A DNA stretch of 64,000 nucleotides from CAYYTU01 sp964474655. Lineage in GTDB: Bacteria > Chloroflexota > Anaerolineae > B4-G1. The stretch is taken from contig CAYYTU010000010.1 of the NCBI GenBank assembly GCA_964474655.1, positions 6,633 to 70,632 on the forward strand, given 5' to 3'. This document shows positions 46,990 through 56,600 of this stretch, piece by piece. A model generated the notes under the pieces. The model worked only from the letters and a program-made list of their open reading frames with translations. It made no database searches and was not told the origin of the DNA. The number at the start of each line of letters is the position of its first letter. The first letter of the stretch is position 1. The translations under genes and the position numbers were made by a program.

Positions 46990-47787
46990 CTAGCGGGTCG
47001 GCCGAGGGCGCTCCTCGGTCTCCTCAACCCCCTCACCAGTGAACGGGACGAAGGCCACCCCCCCCATATTGTAGGCCTTCAGCTCACCGTCGGGCTGCTT
47101 CACAAACTTCCACAGCGTCTGATACCCACCACGCGGCCCGATGGGAATCACCATCCTTCCCCCGACGGCCAGCTGCTCCGAAAGGGGCTGAGGCACGTGG
47201 TCGGGCGCAGCGGTGACGATAATCGCATCGAAGGGCGCTTGCTCGGGCCAGCCGTAATAACCATCGCCCTGTTTGCAATGGACGTCATCATAGCCCAGGC
47301 TATCCAGCGTCTCTTGCGCCCGCTCGGCCAGCTGGGGGATAATCTCAACCGTATAGACCTCGACGTCCGGCATCTCGGCCAACACAGCGGCCTGATAGCC
47401 AGACCCGGTGCCAACCTCCAGCGCCTTATCCCCAGGCTCTAACTCCAGCAGATCGGTCATCATTGCCACGATATAAGGCTGAGAGATGGTCTGACCAAAG
47501 CCAATAGGAAGCGGGAAATCGCCGTAAGCCTGACCGCGTTGATCTTCGGGCACGAAACGATGACGGGGCACAGTCTCCATCGCCTGCAAAACGTCTTCAT
47601 CCGTGACGCCGCGGCTTTCAATTGTATCAACTACCATAGTTTCTCTCTGTTGAACGAACTTCTCATTCTCTTCTAGAGGCACGGGGGTCACAGTCGCCCC
47701 TCCAGTAGGCGCAGGCACAACATCCGATCGCGAGCATCCGATAAGCAAGACCAACACCAGACCGGCTATGTACTTGACCTTTCTCAT
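46990..47787 (-). CDS. pcm: Lipoprotein protein-L-isoaspartate O-methyltransferase
   Basis: 265 residues. C-terminal 215 residues are a full PIMT: RGVTDEDVLQAMETVPRHRF, PLPIGFGQTISQPYIVAMM, SAM-binding ALEVGTGSGYQAAVLAEM, VYTVEIIPQLAERAQETL, FDAIIVTAAPDHVP and GGRMVIPIGPRGG. PIMT methylates isoaspartyl residues with S-adenosylmethionine to start their repair. The N-terminus is a lipoprotein signal, MRKVKYIAGLVLVLLIGC (Cys18), with a Pro/Thr-rich linker, which would place the enzyme outside the cytoplasmic membrane, away from the usual SAM pool. Divergent from the DsbA-cyclophilin gene. Confidence 0.88.
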   Translation of the reverse strand: MRKVKYIAGLVLVLLIGCSRSDVVPAPTGGATVTPVPLEENEKFVQQRETMVVDTIESRGVTDEDVLQAMETVPRHRFVPEDQRGQAYGDFPLPIGFGQTISQPYIVAMMTDLLELEPGDKALEVGTGSGYQAAVLAEMPDVEVYTVEIIPQLAERAQETLDSLGYDDVHCKQGDGYYGWPEQAPFDAIIVTAAPDHVPQPLSEQLAVGGRMVIPIGPRGGYQTLWKFVKQPDGELKAYNMGGVAFVPFTGEGVEETEERPRPTR

Positions 47788-47867
47788 ACTTCCCTCGTAT
47801 CACAACAGCTATGCCCGTGACGTTAACATTTTACTGCAAATGCCTCCACTTGCCAAACGATTCCCAT

Positions 47868-47930
47868 GTTCGCATCTGAGCACACTCTGTGGCATTGAAG
47901 GCACTTTCGCAGACGATTCGCTTCGATAAC
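47868..47930. repeat. Repeat R1, copy 5 (truncated)
   Basis: Only the right-hand half of R1: TTCGCATCTGAGCACACTCT, TTGAAGGCACTTTCGCAGAC and GATTCGCTTCGATAA. Confidence 0.75.
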
Positions 47931-47967
47931 CCAATCGCTCTGGTAGCCGGTAGTCAATCTTACACCC

Positions 47968-47995
47968 TTTCAATCTTACACCCTTATGGTATAAT
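47968..47995 (+). promoter_or_regulatory. Possible promoter of the DsbA-cyclophilin gene
   Basis: -10 TATAAT (47990-47995) with a weak -35 TTTCAA (47968-47973), 16 bp spacer. The direct repeat CAATCTTACACCCTT occurs twice at 47955-47985. A CAGGCGA/TCGCCTG hairpin lies in the leader near 48030-48050. Confidence 0.45.
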
Positions 47996-48078
47996 TTTTG
48001 TTCGTGCATTCGCTTGCGGTGTAAAATCACAGGCGATACTTTCGCCTGCATCTGCACCGCTTACTATAGGAGGATTGT

Positions 48079-49368
48079 GTGCGCAAAGTTGCGTTTTTGT
48101 TACTGAGCATTTCACTGGTGGGACTGATAGCCGGATGCAACGAAGGAGAAACGCCGATTGCCGAGCCTACGCCCACTACAGAGATCTCACCTACCACAGA
48201 AGTAGAAGCAGGCTCAGAGGACCTGGCAACGCCGGAGACGATCTCCGCCAGCCCCACGCCATCTGGCCCTGCTACCTGCGAGCCCTTCACCCTGACCGTC
48301 GAATCCGATATCCCGCCGATCACGGAGGATGACCACGTCTACGGGCCAGAGGATGCTCCCATCACCTTCATTGAGTACGCCGACTTCCAGTGCCCGGCCT
48401 GCTCCCAGCTACACACGATGCGCGAGTTCCTCGAGTCCCGATACGGCGACCAGATCCGTTTCGTCTACCGCCACCTTCCACTGACCGACATCCACGACAA
48501 AGCTCTCATCACCGCCGAGGCCGCCGAAGCGGCCGCCGCTCAGGATAAATTCTGGGAGATGCACGACTTGCTCTACGAGAGAATAAACGAGTGGAGCCAG
48601 CTCCCAGAGGAAGAGCTCATCGAGAAGATGATCGAATACGCCGAGGATCTGGAGATCGATGCTGATCAATTCGCCCAGGAGATGGAAGACCACGTCTACC
48701 GGGAAGAGATCCAGGCCGCATACGAAGCGTACCAGGAGTACGCGGGGCAAGAACAGATGGCGACGCCCACTTACGTGATCAACAACGTCTTCTACCCCAC
48801 ACGTCAGCTCGGCGGCTTCGAACGCCTGGAGGGATTCATCGGTTTGGTCAATATACAGGACAAGATGTACGAAACCGAGCCCTCGGAAGTAATCGACCCC
48901 GACAAGGACTACACCGCCACCATCCGCACCAGCAAAGGAGACATCGTGGTCGAGCTCTTCACCGAAGAAGCCCCCGTCAACGCCAACAGCTTCGCCTTTC
49001 TGGCAGAAGAGGGCTGGTACGATGGTCAAGACTTCTTCTTCGTCGACCAGGAAGCATTGGCCCTGACCGGGGACCCGACGAACACAGGAGCCGGACTGCC
49101 CTATTCAGGCTACCAGTGCGACAACGAAGTCTCCCCCAACCTGACATTCGATAAGCCAGGCATACTGGCGCTTGCCCCGTCCGGGCCGAACACAAGCAGC
49201 AGCTCATTCTTCATCACCTTCGCGCCTCAGGCGGAATTCACCGGCAACATCACCATCATCGGCGAGGTGATCGAAGGAATGGAGATCGCTCAGGAGCTCA
49301 ACGAAGTCCAACCCGGCACCGACCAGGAAGCCGACACCCTGGAAACCATCGTAATCGAAGAACAGTAA
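48079..49368 (+). CDS. DsbA-like thioredoxin fused to a degenerate cyclophilin (lipoprotein)
   Basis: 429 residues from GTG 48079 (AGGAGG at 48069-48073). Lipoprotein signal with Cys20 (SLVGLIAGC), Pro/Thr-rich linker, then a DsbA/DsbG-type thioredoxin domain: ITFIEYADFQCPACSQLHTM with redox pair Cys105/Cys108, helical insertion, and cis-proline loop MATPTYVINN. Residues about 280-429 form a cyclophilin-like domain: ATIRTSKGDIVVELF, APVNANSFAFLAEEGWYDG, TGDPTNTGAG, LALAPSGPNTSSSSFFITFA. The catalytic Arg of FHRVIPGF is replaced (FFFVDQEA) and the following Gln is Leu, so isomerase activity is doubtful. Likely role: oxidative folding of exported proteins. Confidence 0.88.
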   Translation: MRKVAFLLLSISLVGLIAGCNEGETPIAEPTPTTEISPTTEVEAGSEDLATPETISASPTPSGPATCEPFTLTVESDIPPITEDDHVYGPEDAPITFIEYADFQCPACSQLHTMREFLESRYGDQIRFVYRHLPLTDIHDKALITAEAAEAAAAQDKFWEMHDLLYERINEWSQLPEEELIEKMIEYAEDLEIDADQFAQEMEDHVYREEIQAAYEAYQEYAGQEQMATPTYVINNVFYPTRQLGGFERLEGFIGLVNIQDKMYETEPSEVIDPDKDYTATIRTSKGDIVVELFTEEAPVNANSFAFLAEEGWYDGQDFFFVDQEALALTGDPTNTGAGLPYSGYQCDNEVSPNLTFDKPGILALAPSGPNTSSSSFFITFAPQAEFTGNITIIGEVIEGMEIAQELNEVQPGTDQEADTLETIVIEEQ

Positions 49369-49384
49369 TCGCGCCGAGAGCAGT

Positions 49385-50569
49385 ATGAAGCGGCATCTGT
49401 TCTGGCTCCTGATCGTACTGGAAGGAGCCACGCTCACCAGCTTGCTCTGTGGAGGAGCGCTGCTGGCGTTCGTCGTCGGACGCGCCAGTGGTGCTCCTCT
49501 GAGTGTGTCGGAGTCCCTCCCGCTGGTCAGCACATTGGCGCTGGGGCTCAGCTGGGGACCGCTGCTGATACTTTGGGGCTGGAGCGGCTACCGGGACGCC
49601 ACTTCTCACCCATTCGCTCCCCGTCGAGGGCAGCTAACGCTGATGAGCCTGGCGCTGATAAGCCTGATCGCCTTAGGAGCACTGGTGACTACCCAAGCAC
49701 TCCCCCCTGCATTGCTGTTACCCCCCATCCACGTGCTGACGATGACGCTGCTTTCGTTGATCGTCCTGGGCCTCGTGGGGCAATCGATGTCCAGCCTCGT
49801 AAGCACCCGGCGCGAGATCGGGGTCAGCACCATCGGCGGCGGGGCCATAGGCTTATTGGGATCGTTGCTCAGCGAGGCCCTGGCTGGCGCCCTGCTCGTC
49901 ACGCTGGTCGCCACAATAGCCACACTCATCCCAGGAGGGCTGGAACACCTCTTCCAGCTAGCAAACCGCCTCCAGGACCCCACCTGGCTGTCGAATACGG
50001 ACAATCTGGGCCGATTGCTGTTGCGCCCGGCCGTCGCCATCCCGGTGAGCACGCTCACCGTGGTCATTGTCCCTCTGATCGAAGAGCTTTTCAAAGTCTC
50101 AGGCGTGGCCATCATCGCCTTTTGGAAAAAGCCACATCCGGCCCGGGCCTTTCTATGGGGCGTAGCAAGCGGAGCCGGATTCGCGCTGGTGGAAAACCTA
50201 TTCAACGGGGCCATCAGCGGACCGGAGGGATGGGCCCCTATGGTCATCACCCGCCTGGGAGCGACCGCTATCCACGCCCTGACCGGCGGGGTGGTTGGCT
50301 GGAGTTGGAGCGAGCTGTGGAGGAAGAGGAACCCCTTACCACTGCTGGGCGCTTACAGCGTCGCCGTGATCATTCACGGCCTATGGAACGCCGCCGCTAT
50401 GGGCAGCCTCCTTTTAAGCGCTGCCACATTGATGAAACCGGAGCACACGTTTGGACTTACACAGGCAACGATGCTGATACTGGCGCTCATACTGGGCTCT
50501 CTCTCAATCGCCTGCCTGACCGCCCTCCCAATAATCGGGCAGCGGCTGACCAAGAAGAGAACAAGATGA
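49385..50569 (+). CDS. PrsW-family intramembrane protease
   Basis: 394 residues, about nine membrane helices. The PrsW/CPBP-type active-site motifs are present: PLIEELFKVSG (two Glu and a Lys), GAGFALVENL, ATAIHALTGG and VIIHGLWNAA. PrsW proteases cut membrane anti-sigma factors in Bacillus. Here it lies 16 bp after the DsbA-cyclophilin gene and is probably co-transcribed, so it may monitor or trim envelope proteins (inference). No anti-sigma factor gene is seen nearby. Confidence 0.85.
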   Translation: MKRHLFWLLIVLEGATLTSLLCGGALLAFVVGRASGAPLSVSESLPLVSTLALGLSWGPLLILWGWSGYRDATSHPFAPRRGQLTLMSLALISLIALGALVTTQALPPALLLPPIHVLTMTLLSLIVLGLVGQSMSSLVSTRREIGVSTIGGGAIGLLGSLLSEALAGALLVTLVATIATLIPGGLEHLFQLANRLQDPTWLSNTDNLGRLLLRPAVAIPVSTLTVVIVPLIEELFKVSGVAIIAFWKKPHPARAFLWGVASGAGFALVENLFNGAISGPEGWAPMVITRLGATAIHALTGGVVGWSWSELWRKRNPLPLLGAYSVAVIIHGLWNAAAMGSLLLSAATLMKPEHTFGLTQATMLILALILGSLSIACLTALPIIGQRLTKKRTR

Positions 50570-50608
50570 GCCCATCCCCTTCAAGCGGAGTTACAAACAC
50601 CAAAGCGC

Positions 50609-50637
50609 TTGACAAGGGTTATGATGCATGGTATCCT
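50609..50637 (+). promoter_or_regulatory. Promoter of the roadblock-V4R-response regulator operon
   Basis: -35 TTGACA (50609-50614), 17 bp spacer, -10 TATCCT (50632-50637). It would give a leader of about 245 nt before ATG 50888; no riboswitch or strong hairpin was recognised in that leader, and a second start site closer to the gene is possible. Confidence 0.55.
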
Positions 50638-50887
50638 CCCTTCCGATAGAGAGTTCTCGTTAAGTACTTGAAAATGTTCTTGACCTCCCGTCCCAGGGGT
50701 TGCCGCGGGCAGAATCAAGCACGACAATTGCCCTAATACTAGACCCTGTCACACTAAGAGGCAGCGCTACCAGCAAGAAACTCGCTAAACATAAGTCCAG
50801 TGACCTGCACAATACCACTCTACCCAGAGTCAATAAACCAATCTAATATGTCCATCCAGTATCCTCTCATCAAGCAAGGAGGCAACA

Positions 50888-51268
50888 ATGGCAAATAGAT
50901 CCCGCACTGAGCGCCTGGTAGGACGGCTACAGGAACTCCAGACGAGCACGACCGACGTCGAAGCTGCGGCTGTGGTGAGCGTAGACGGCCTTACAATGGC
51001 ATCTTCCCTCCCGGCCGGCGTCGAGGAGGACCGGGTCTCAGCAATGTCGGCCGCGATGCTTTCACTCGGTGACCGCATCGCCAGCGAGCTAGGGCGCGGT
51101 ATGCTGAGCGAGGTGTACGTCAAAGGAGAAAACGGCTACGTCGTACTTCGCGCCGTCGGTGAAGAAGCTGTCCTAACCGTGCTGGCACGGCAAGAGACCA
51201 AATTGGGGCTGCTATTCCTCGACATGCGCCGGGCATCCGATGACTTGGCTAGCATCCTGGAGGCATAG
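50888..51268 (+). CDS. Roadblock/LC7-domain protein
   Basis: 126 residues covering one roadblock domain: RLVGRLQELQTSTTDVEAAA, VVSVDGLTMASSLPAGVEED, SAMSAAMLSLGDRIASELG, VYVKGENGYVVLRAVGEEA, VLTVLARQETKLGLL. Roadblock proteins (MglB-like) usually regulate small GTPases or act as scaffolds; no GTPase gene adjoins. Ribosome-binding site AAGGAGGCAACA. Lead gene of a three-gene signalling unit. Confidence 0.87.
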   Translation: MANRSRTERLVGRLQELQTSTTDVEAAAVVSVDGLTMASSLPAGVEEDRVSAMSAAMLSLGDRIASELGRGMLSEVYVKGENGYVVLRAVGEEAVLTVLARQETKLGLLFLDMRRASDDLASILEA

Positions 51269-51295
51269 CCTGAAGCACTGCAAGGAGACGATAAC

Positions 51296-51928
51296 GTGGA
51301 AAAAATCGAACCTAGCGGCTACTATTACCCTAATTTGATCGCCCGCATTTACCTCGAAGCGATGGAAGAGGTGATGGGCAAGAACGGCCTAAACGCCGTG
51401 CTAAATCTGGCTGGCCTCTCTCATCTGATCGACAATTACCCGCCCGCGAATCTGGAGAAGGAATTCGACTTCGCGCACTATTCGGCCCTGAATGGCGCCC
51501 TGGACGAGCTTTACGGACCGCGCGGGGGCCGGGGGCTTCAGCTGCGAGCAGGCCGGGCCTCCTTCGCCCAAGGGGTCCAGAAACTCGGTGCTATGGTCGG
51601 CGTCGGGGATCTGGCCTTCAAGGTCCTCCCGCTCAAGGCCAAGCTCAAGGCCGGCATCCCGGCCATGGCCAAAGTCTTCACTCAGTTCAGCGATCAGCAC
51701 AGCACCGTCGAGGACCAAGGCGAATATTATGCCTATATTATGGACCCCTGCCCCGTATGTTGGGGGCGCACGGCGGATCGCCCCATCTGCTTCGCCGGAA
51801 AGGGGTTACTGGAGGAGGGACTCCATTGGGTCAGCGGCGGACGCAAATTCCGAGTGGACGAGATCAAGTGCGTGGCCACGGGCGACGAAACCTGCACCTA
51901 CGCCATCTACAAAGATCCAATAGGATAA
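51296..51928 (+). CDS. V4R (4-vinyl reductase-like) small-molecule-binding protein
   Basis: 210 residues from GTG 51296 (CAAGGAGACGATAAC upstream). The C-terminal 65 residues carry the V4R pattern: DPCPVCWGRTADRPICFAG, LLEEGLHWVSGGRKFRV, IKCVATGDETCTYAIYKDP, with five conserved cysteines. V4R domains bind hydrophobic ligands or metal and serve as sensors (e.g., BchJ, XylR/DmpR). The N-terminal 130 residues are helical. With roadblock and response-regulator neighbours, a sensor role is the best inference. Confidence 0.83.
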   Translation: MEKIEPSGYYYPNLIARIYLEAMEEVMGKNGLNAVLNLAGLSHLIDNYPPANLEKEFDFAHYSALNGALDELYGPRGGRGLQLRAGRASFAQGVQKLGAMVGVGDLAFKVLPLKAKLKAGIPAMAKVFTQFSDQHSTVEDQGEYYAYIMDPCPVCWGRTADRPICFAGKGLLEEGLHWVSGGRKFRVDEIKCVATGDETCTYAIYKDPIG

Positions 51929-51935
51929 CCTCCCT

Positions 51936-52841
51936 ATGATGAACAAAATTGCTCCCGGGCGCACCGGAACTGGGAGCATCCCTCCGCACATCCTCGTGGT
52001 CGAGGACCAGCCGAATACTGCCGAAATGCTCTCCTCGTACTTTGAGGCCCAAGGCTACGAGGTCAGCTCGGTGAGCTGGGGAGAGGACGCAATAGCATTT
52101 GTCGATCAAACCTCCCCCGATCTCGTCATATTGGATATCCGATTGCCGGATATTGATGGCTACGAAGTATGCCGCTACCTCCGCGAGCACGAACGCACCA
52201 GAAACATCCCCATCATCTTCCTGACCGAAAGGAAAGCACGGAGCGCCAAGCTGGCCGGGCTGGATCTGGGGGCCGTGGATTACATCACCAAACCCTTCGA
52301 CATCCAGGAATTGCGCTTAAGAGTGCGTAACGCACTGCGCCGCTCATTTACGACCCAGCCCAGTGATCCCATCACCGGCCTGGCAATTGACTCACTATCC
52401 GACGAACGCCTGAATGACCTGCTGGACAAGCCAGATTGGGCTGTGCTATCAATAGGCATACAAGGCCTGAAAAGATTTTCCGAATCGTATGGCTTCGTGG
52501 CCGGGGATGATGTGGTACGAGCCGTGGCCAGGATGCTGAACCGCATCGTGGAGGAGAATCGGGACTTCGATACCTTCGTGGGGCACCTCAGCGCCACCGA
52601 CATCTTCGTCATCATCGATCCCAAAAAAGTCCACACTGTAGCTCAGGCTTTGCGGACCCGACTGGACGAGACGATGTCATTCTTTTACCCTTATGCAGAC
52701 CGGCAGAAAGATGAAGACCATCTGCCGCAGCTCCAGGTAGCAATGGGAATAATAAAATCCTCGGAGTATTCACCCGAAAGCCTGAACGATCTGAAACAAA
52801 CCCTGATAGACGTTCAACACGTCCCCGCCGAGGGAGAATAG
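51936..52841 (+). CDS. Response regulator with degenerate GGDEF-like domain
   Basis: 301 residues. Receiver domain at 18-138: ILVVEDQPNTAEMLSSYFEA with acidic Glu23/Asp24, phospho-acceptor Asp67 in LVILDIRLPDIDG, and YITKPFDIQELRLRV. Residues about 150-290 look like a GGDEF fold (LSIGIQGLKRFSESYGFVAG, VRAVARMLNRIVEENRD) but the GGDEF signature itself reads GHLSATDIF, so cyclase activity should be lost. Probably an output or protein-protein adaptor. Follows the V4R gene by seven bases; no histidine kinase is in the window. Confidence 0.85.
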   Translation: MMNKIAPGRTGTGSIPPHILVVEDQPNTAEMLSSYFEAQGYEVSSVSWGEDAIAFVDQTSPDLVILDIRLPDIDGYEVCRYLREHERTRNIPIIFLTERKARSAKLAGLDLGAVDYITKPFDIQELRLRVRNALRRSFTTQPSDPITGLAIDSLSDERLNDLLDKPDWAVLSIGIQGLKRFSESYGFVAGDDVVRAVARMLNRIVEENRDFDTFVGHLSATDIFVIIDPKKVHTVAQALRTRLDETMSFFYPYADRQKDEDHLPQLQVAMGIIKSSEYSPESLNDLKQTLIDVQHVPAEGE

Positions 52842-52870
52842 GGCCGCCCACAAACACACACCGGCCCTAC

Positions 52871-53614
52871 ATGAGAAAGATAACCACCGTCATCCCCACT
52901 TACAACGAAGCCGATAACGTCCAATCGATGGTAGAAACGTTGCTCTCCCTCAACCTCCCCACTCTCAATATCCTGATCGTCGATGACAACTCGCCCGATG
53001 GCACCGGCCAAATCGCAGACCGGCTGGTTGAGCGCCACCCCGACCGCGTCCACGTCCGCCATCGCAGCGGCAAGAAAGGCCTGGGTTGCTCTTACGTCGA
53101 GGGGTTCCAGTGGGCCCTGGATCACGGCGCAGACGTGATCGTCCAGATGGACTGTGACTTCTCCCACGCCCCCAACGATGTGCCCCGCCTCGTCTCCCAC
53201 ATCCCTGCATACGACGTCGTGGTCGGCTCCCGCTACGTGGAAGGCGGCGAGATCGACGAAGACTGGGAGATCGGGCGGGTGTTACTCTCCTGGTGGGCCA
53301 ACCTTTACAGCCGCGTAGCTCTCAGGCTCCGCGTCCGAGACATCACAGCCGGCTTCAAAGCCTGGCGACGCGAGGCGCTGGAAGGTATCAACCTGGATCG
53401 CATCCACGCCCAGGGCTACGTATTCCAGATCGAAATGGCCTTCGTAGCCAAGCGGCTCGGCTACCGAGTGCTGGAAATCCCCATCTACTTCCAGGATCGC
53501 CGCATCGGCCAATCGAAGATGACCATCCCGATCAAGCTCGAGGCCGCCCTACGCGTGTGGGAGATCTGGTGGCGCTGGCGCCACCTGCGGCCCAATGACC
53601 GTATCTCCAAATGA
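52871..53614 (+). CDS. Polyprenol monophosphomannose synthase-like GT2
   Basis: 247 residues, GT2, soluble. ITTVIPTYNEADNVQSMVET, ILIVDDNSPDGTGQIADRLV, VHVRHRSGKKGLGCSYVEGF, VIVQMDCDFSHAPNDVPRLV (metal DxD), VVGSRYVEGGEID, DITAGFKAWRREALEGI and IPIYFQDRRIGQSKM are the standard DPM1/Ppm1 motifs. Makes polyprenyl-phosphate-mannose, a donor for PMT-type enzymes such as those at 35923-40168. Its stop overlaps the start of the next gene (ATGA). Confidence 0.9.
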   Translation: MRKITTVIPTYNEADNVQSMVETLLSLNLPTLNILIVDDNSPDGTGQIADRLVERHPDRVHVRHRSGKKGLGCSYVEGFQWALDHGADVIVQMDCDFSHAPNDVPRLVSHIPAYDVVVGSRYVEGGEIDEDWEIGRVLLSWWANLYSRVALRLRVRDITAGFKAWRREALEGINLDRIHAQGYVFQIEMAFVAKRLGYRVLEIPIYFQDRRIGQSKMTIPIKLEAALRVWEIWWRWRHLRPNDRISK

Positions 53615-56600
53615 TTCGTAAGCGACTACCCGATCTGGGCCTCATTCTCCTCCTGATCCTTCTGCCGCTCCTCTTATTCGCCCCTGTCGCCCTGGGCAAT
53701 AGAACGATTCTACCAGTCGATAATCTCTTCCTCTTCGAGCCGTACCGCTCCGCCGCCCCGAAGTTCGACATCTCCTATCCCCATAACCACCTGCTCTCCG
53801 ACCTGATCCTGGAGAACTACGCCTGGAAGCGGTTCCTCAAACAAGCCGTGCAAAACCGCGAGATGCCACTCTGGGACCCTTACATCTTCTCTGGACACCC
53901 CTTTCTGGCCAACGGTCAGCACTCGGGACTTTATCCGCTCAGTCTCGTTTTCTACATCCTGCCGCTATGGCGCGCTTTTGGCGTTTTCGCCTGGCTACAG
54001 CTGGGTATGGCCGGCGTTTTCGCCTATCTCTTTGCGCGCGTGCTGGGCATCCGCCGAATAGGATCGCTGGTCGCAGGGATCACGTTTCAACTCAGTGGCT
54101 TCATGCTCGTCTCGGTCGTACATCCGATGATCATTGCCGGCGCGTCCTGGCTGCCCTTCATCCTGGCGATGGTCGAGTTGATCATCAAGCAGCGCCCGGC
54201 ACTCGGCGGCCGACCGGCGACGCTGCCCTGGGCGTTGCTGGGTGCGCTTGGCCTGGGATGCCAGATGCTGGCAGGACACGCGGAGAACACCTACTTCGTG
54301 CTCCTGGTGACGGCGTTTTACGCTGCCTGGCGCCTTTCCAGCCACCTGACGAATCGGGACGCCGAAAGAAACACACTCACCGAGCGACTGCGCCGACTGC
54401 AAAGGCCAGTCCTCTGGCTGGCGGCGATGATTCTGCTGGGCCTGGCGCTGGGCACCGTCCAATTCCTCCCACTATACGAAGTGGTCTCCACCAGCTTCCG
54501 TGGCGGCGAGGAGGCGGCCAGCCTGGCACAAGTGCGAGGCTGGGCCTATCCCTGGCGGCGCCTGATCACCTTCGCCGTACCCAATTTCTTCGGTAACCCG
54601 GCGCATCACAGCTACTTCGATCTCTTCACCGGGCGGCAGATGCCAGCCCCGGTCCAACCCAACGGGCGTTACATTGATTGGGGGATCAAGAATTACGTCG
54701 AAGGCGGCGCCTACCTGGGGTTGCTGCCGCTTTTGCTGGCCATCATAGCAGTCATCGCGTGGCTGCGATCTTACCTATCACGCTTCAGAGCGCGTCCAAT
54801 GCCCAAGACGCTGCACGCGATCGGCCGCCGAGAGCCCATCCCTCTCTTCACCGTGCTTTCGCTCTTCTCGTTGGGCTCCATCTTCGGCACCCCGCTCTAC
54901 GCCCTCGTATACGCGCTGCCGCTGCTCAAGCAATCACACTCGCCGTTCCGCTGGGTCTTTCCACTGACACTATCCGTCGCCGTGCTGGCCGGCTTCGGCG
55001 CGGAAGTAGTCCAAAAGAGCAGGAAACAGATAGCAAGCATCGCAGAGCAGAGAGACAGAGGAGAGCTGCCCTCCGCACCACGCATCACGCATCGCGTAGC
55101 CCAGTTGGGGCGTAAGTTATTTCTCCTCAACACCGCTCCCTCGTTGATCTCCCTCGTAGCTGCCCTGGCCTTCTGGGGCGGAGCAGGAACGCTGACGGGG
55201 TTGGCGCTCAGCCGCGTCTTCTTCCATCAGCTTGAGCCGTCGGTAAGGCGGATTTTCCTCTCCCTGGCGAAGGCACCGGGCACTTTCTCCGACTATCGCG
55301 CATTCTACGCTTACGAATTCAAATGGCTGGCCCTATTCGGACTCTTGTTTACCGGCGCCGGGATCGTCTTGCGTGTAAGCCGCTGCCCGATCTACCTGAA
55401 AAAGCGGCCTGTATGGGAATTTCTGGCGGTAGGGCTGATTGTTCTGGATCTCGTCCTCTTCGGCGCGGGATTCCACCCCGCCATCGATCCAGCGCTGCTG
55501 GATTATACCCCGCCGGTGGTCGATTTTCTGAAGCAAGACGAATCGCTCTGGCGCTACGCCACGTTCACGCCGCCCGGTACCACCAAGACGATGAACGCCA
55601 ACACCGGGATGTTTTACGACCTCCAATGCGTGGAGGGCTACGACTCGCTCTTCAGCGCTCAGTACCGCGATTATATGCGCTTGATCGAGCCCCAGGGCGA
55701 GACCCAATACAACCGTATCGCCTCGTTCCACCAGCGCTCCAGCCTGGATAGCCCGCTCACCGACCTGATCAACGTCAAATACGTGATCACCGAGGTCGAA
55801 ATCGACAGTCCCAGGCACCAGCTCGTTTACGAGGACGAGGCCGTGCGCGTCTACGAGAACCAGGGCGCGATGCCACGCGCTTTCACGCTGCCAAATTCGG
55901 CGACGATGATGATCGACGACTTCGACACCGCGGTACAGGAGCACGACCCACGCAAACACGTGCTCATCGAAAGTGGAGAATGGCCATTCAGCGCCCAACA
56001 CCTGCTGGATACGCCTCAACCGGCCTCTCACACCGCCCAGCCCGTCACCCGTTACACGCACAACGAGGTCTTCGTCGACGCGACCATCACGGAATCGAGC
56101 TGGCTCGTGCTGACCGACGCCTACGCCAGCGGATGGAAAGCCTTCGTCCGCCCGCAAGGAACCGGCGAGGAAGCCGAACGCGAAGTCGACATCACGCTCG
56201 TGAACGGGAACTTCCGCGGCGTCCTCCTGGAAGAGCCAGGCCAGTGGACCGTGCGCTTAAAATATACTCCCGACAGCGTCAAGATCGGCGCTTTCATCAG
56301 CTTCATCGCCGGTATGACATTTCTATTTATGACCGGCATCTACCTTTGGCGCTTCTTCTACCGCGAAGAGGACGACGCCAGCACCGTCAAGCGCGTGGCG
56401 AAGAACTCGTTGGCCCCCATCGTGCTGAACCTTTTCAATCGCGTCATCGACTTCGCCTTCGCCGCCCTTATGGCCCGCATCCTAGGCCCGACAGGCAACG
56501 GACGCTACTTCACAGCCGTCGCCATCTATGGCTGGTTCGACATCATCGCCAACTTCGGCCTGGATATGTATTTGATGCGCGAGGTAGCCCGGGACCGCAC

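Noticed and set aside
49573..50649. 358-codon frame overlapping the PrsW gene
   Set aside because: Out-of-frame shadow; the PrsW frame has all active-site motifs.
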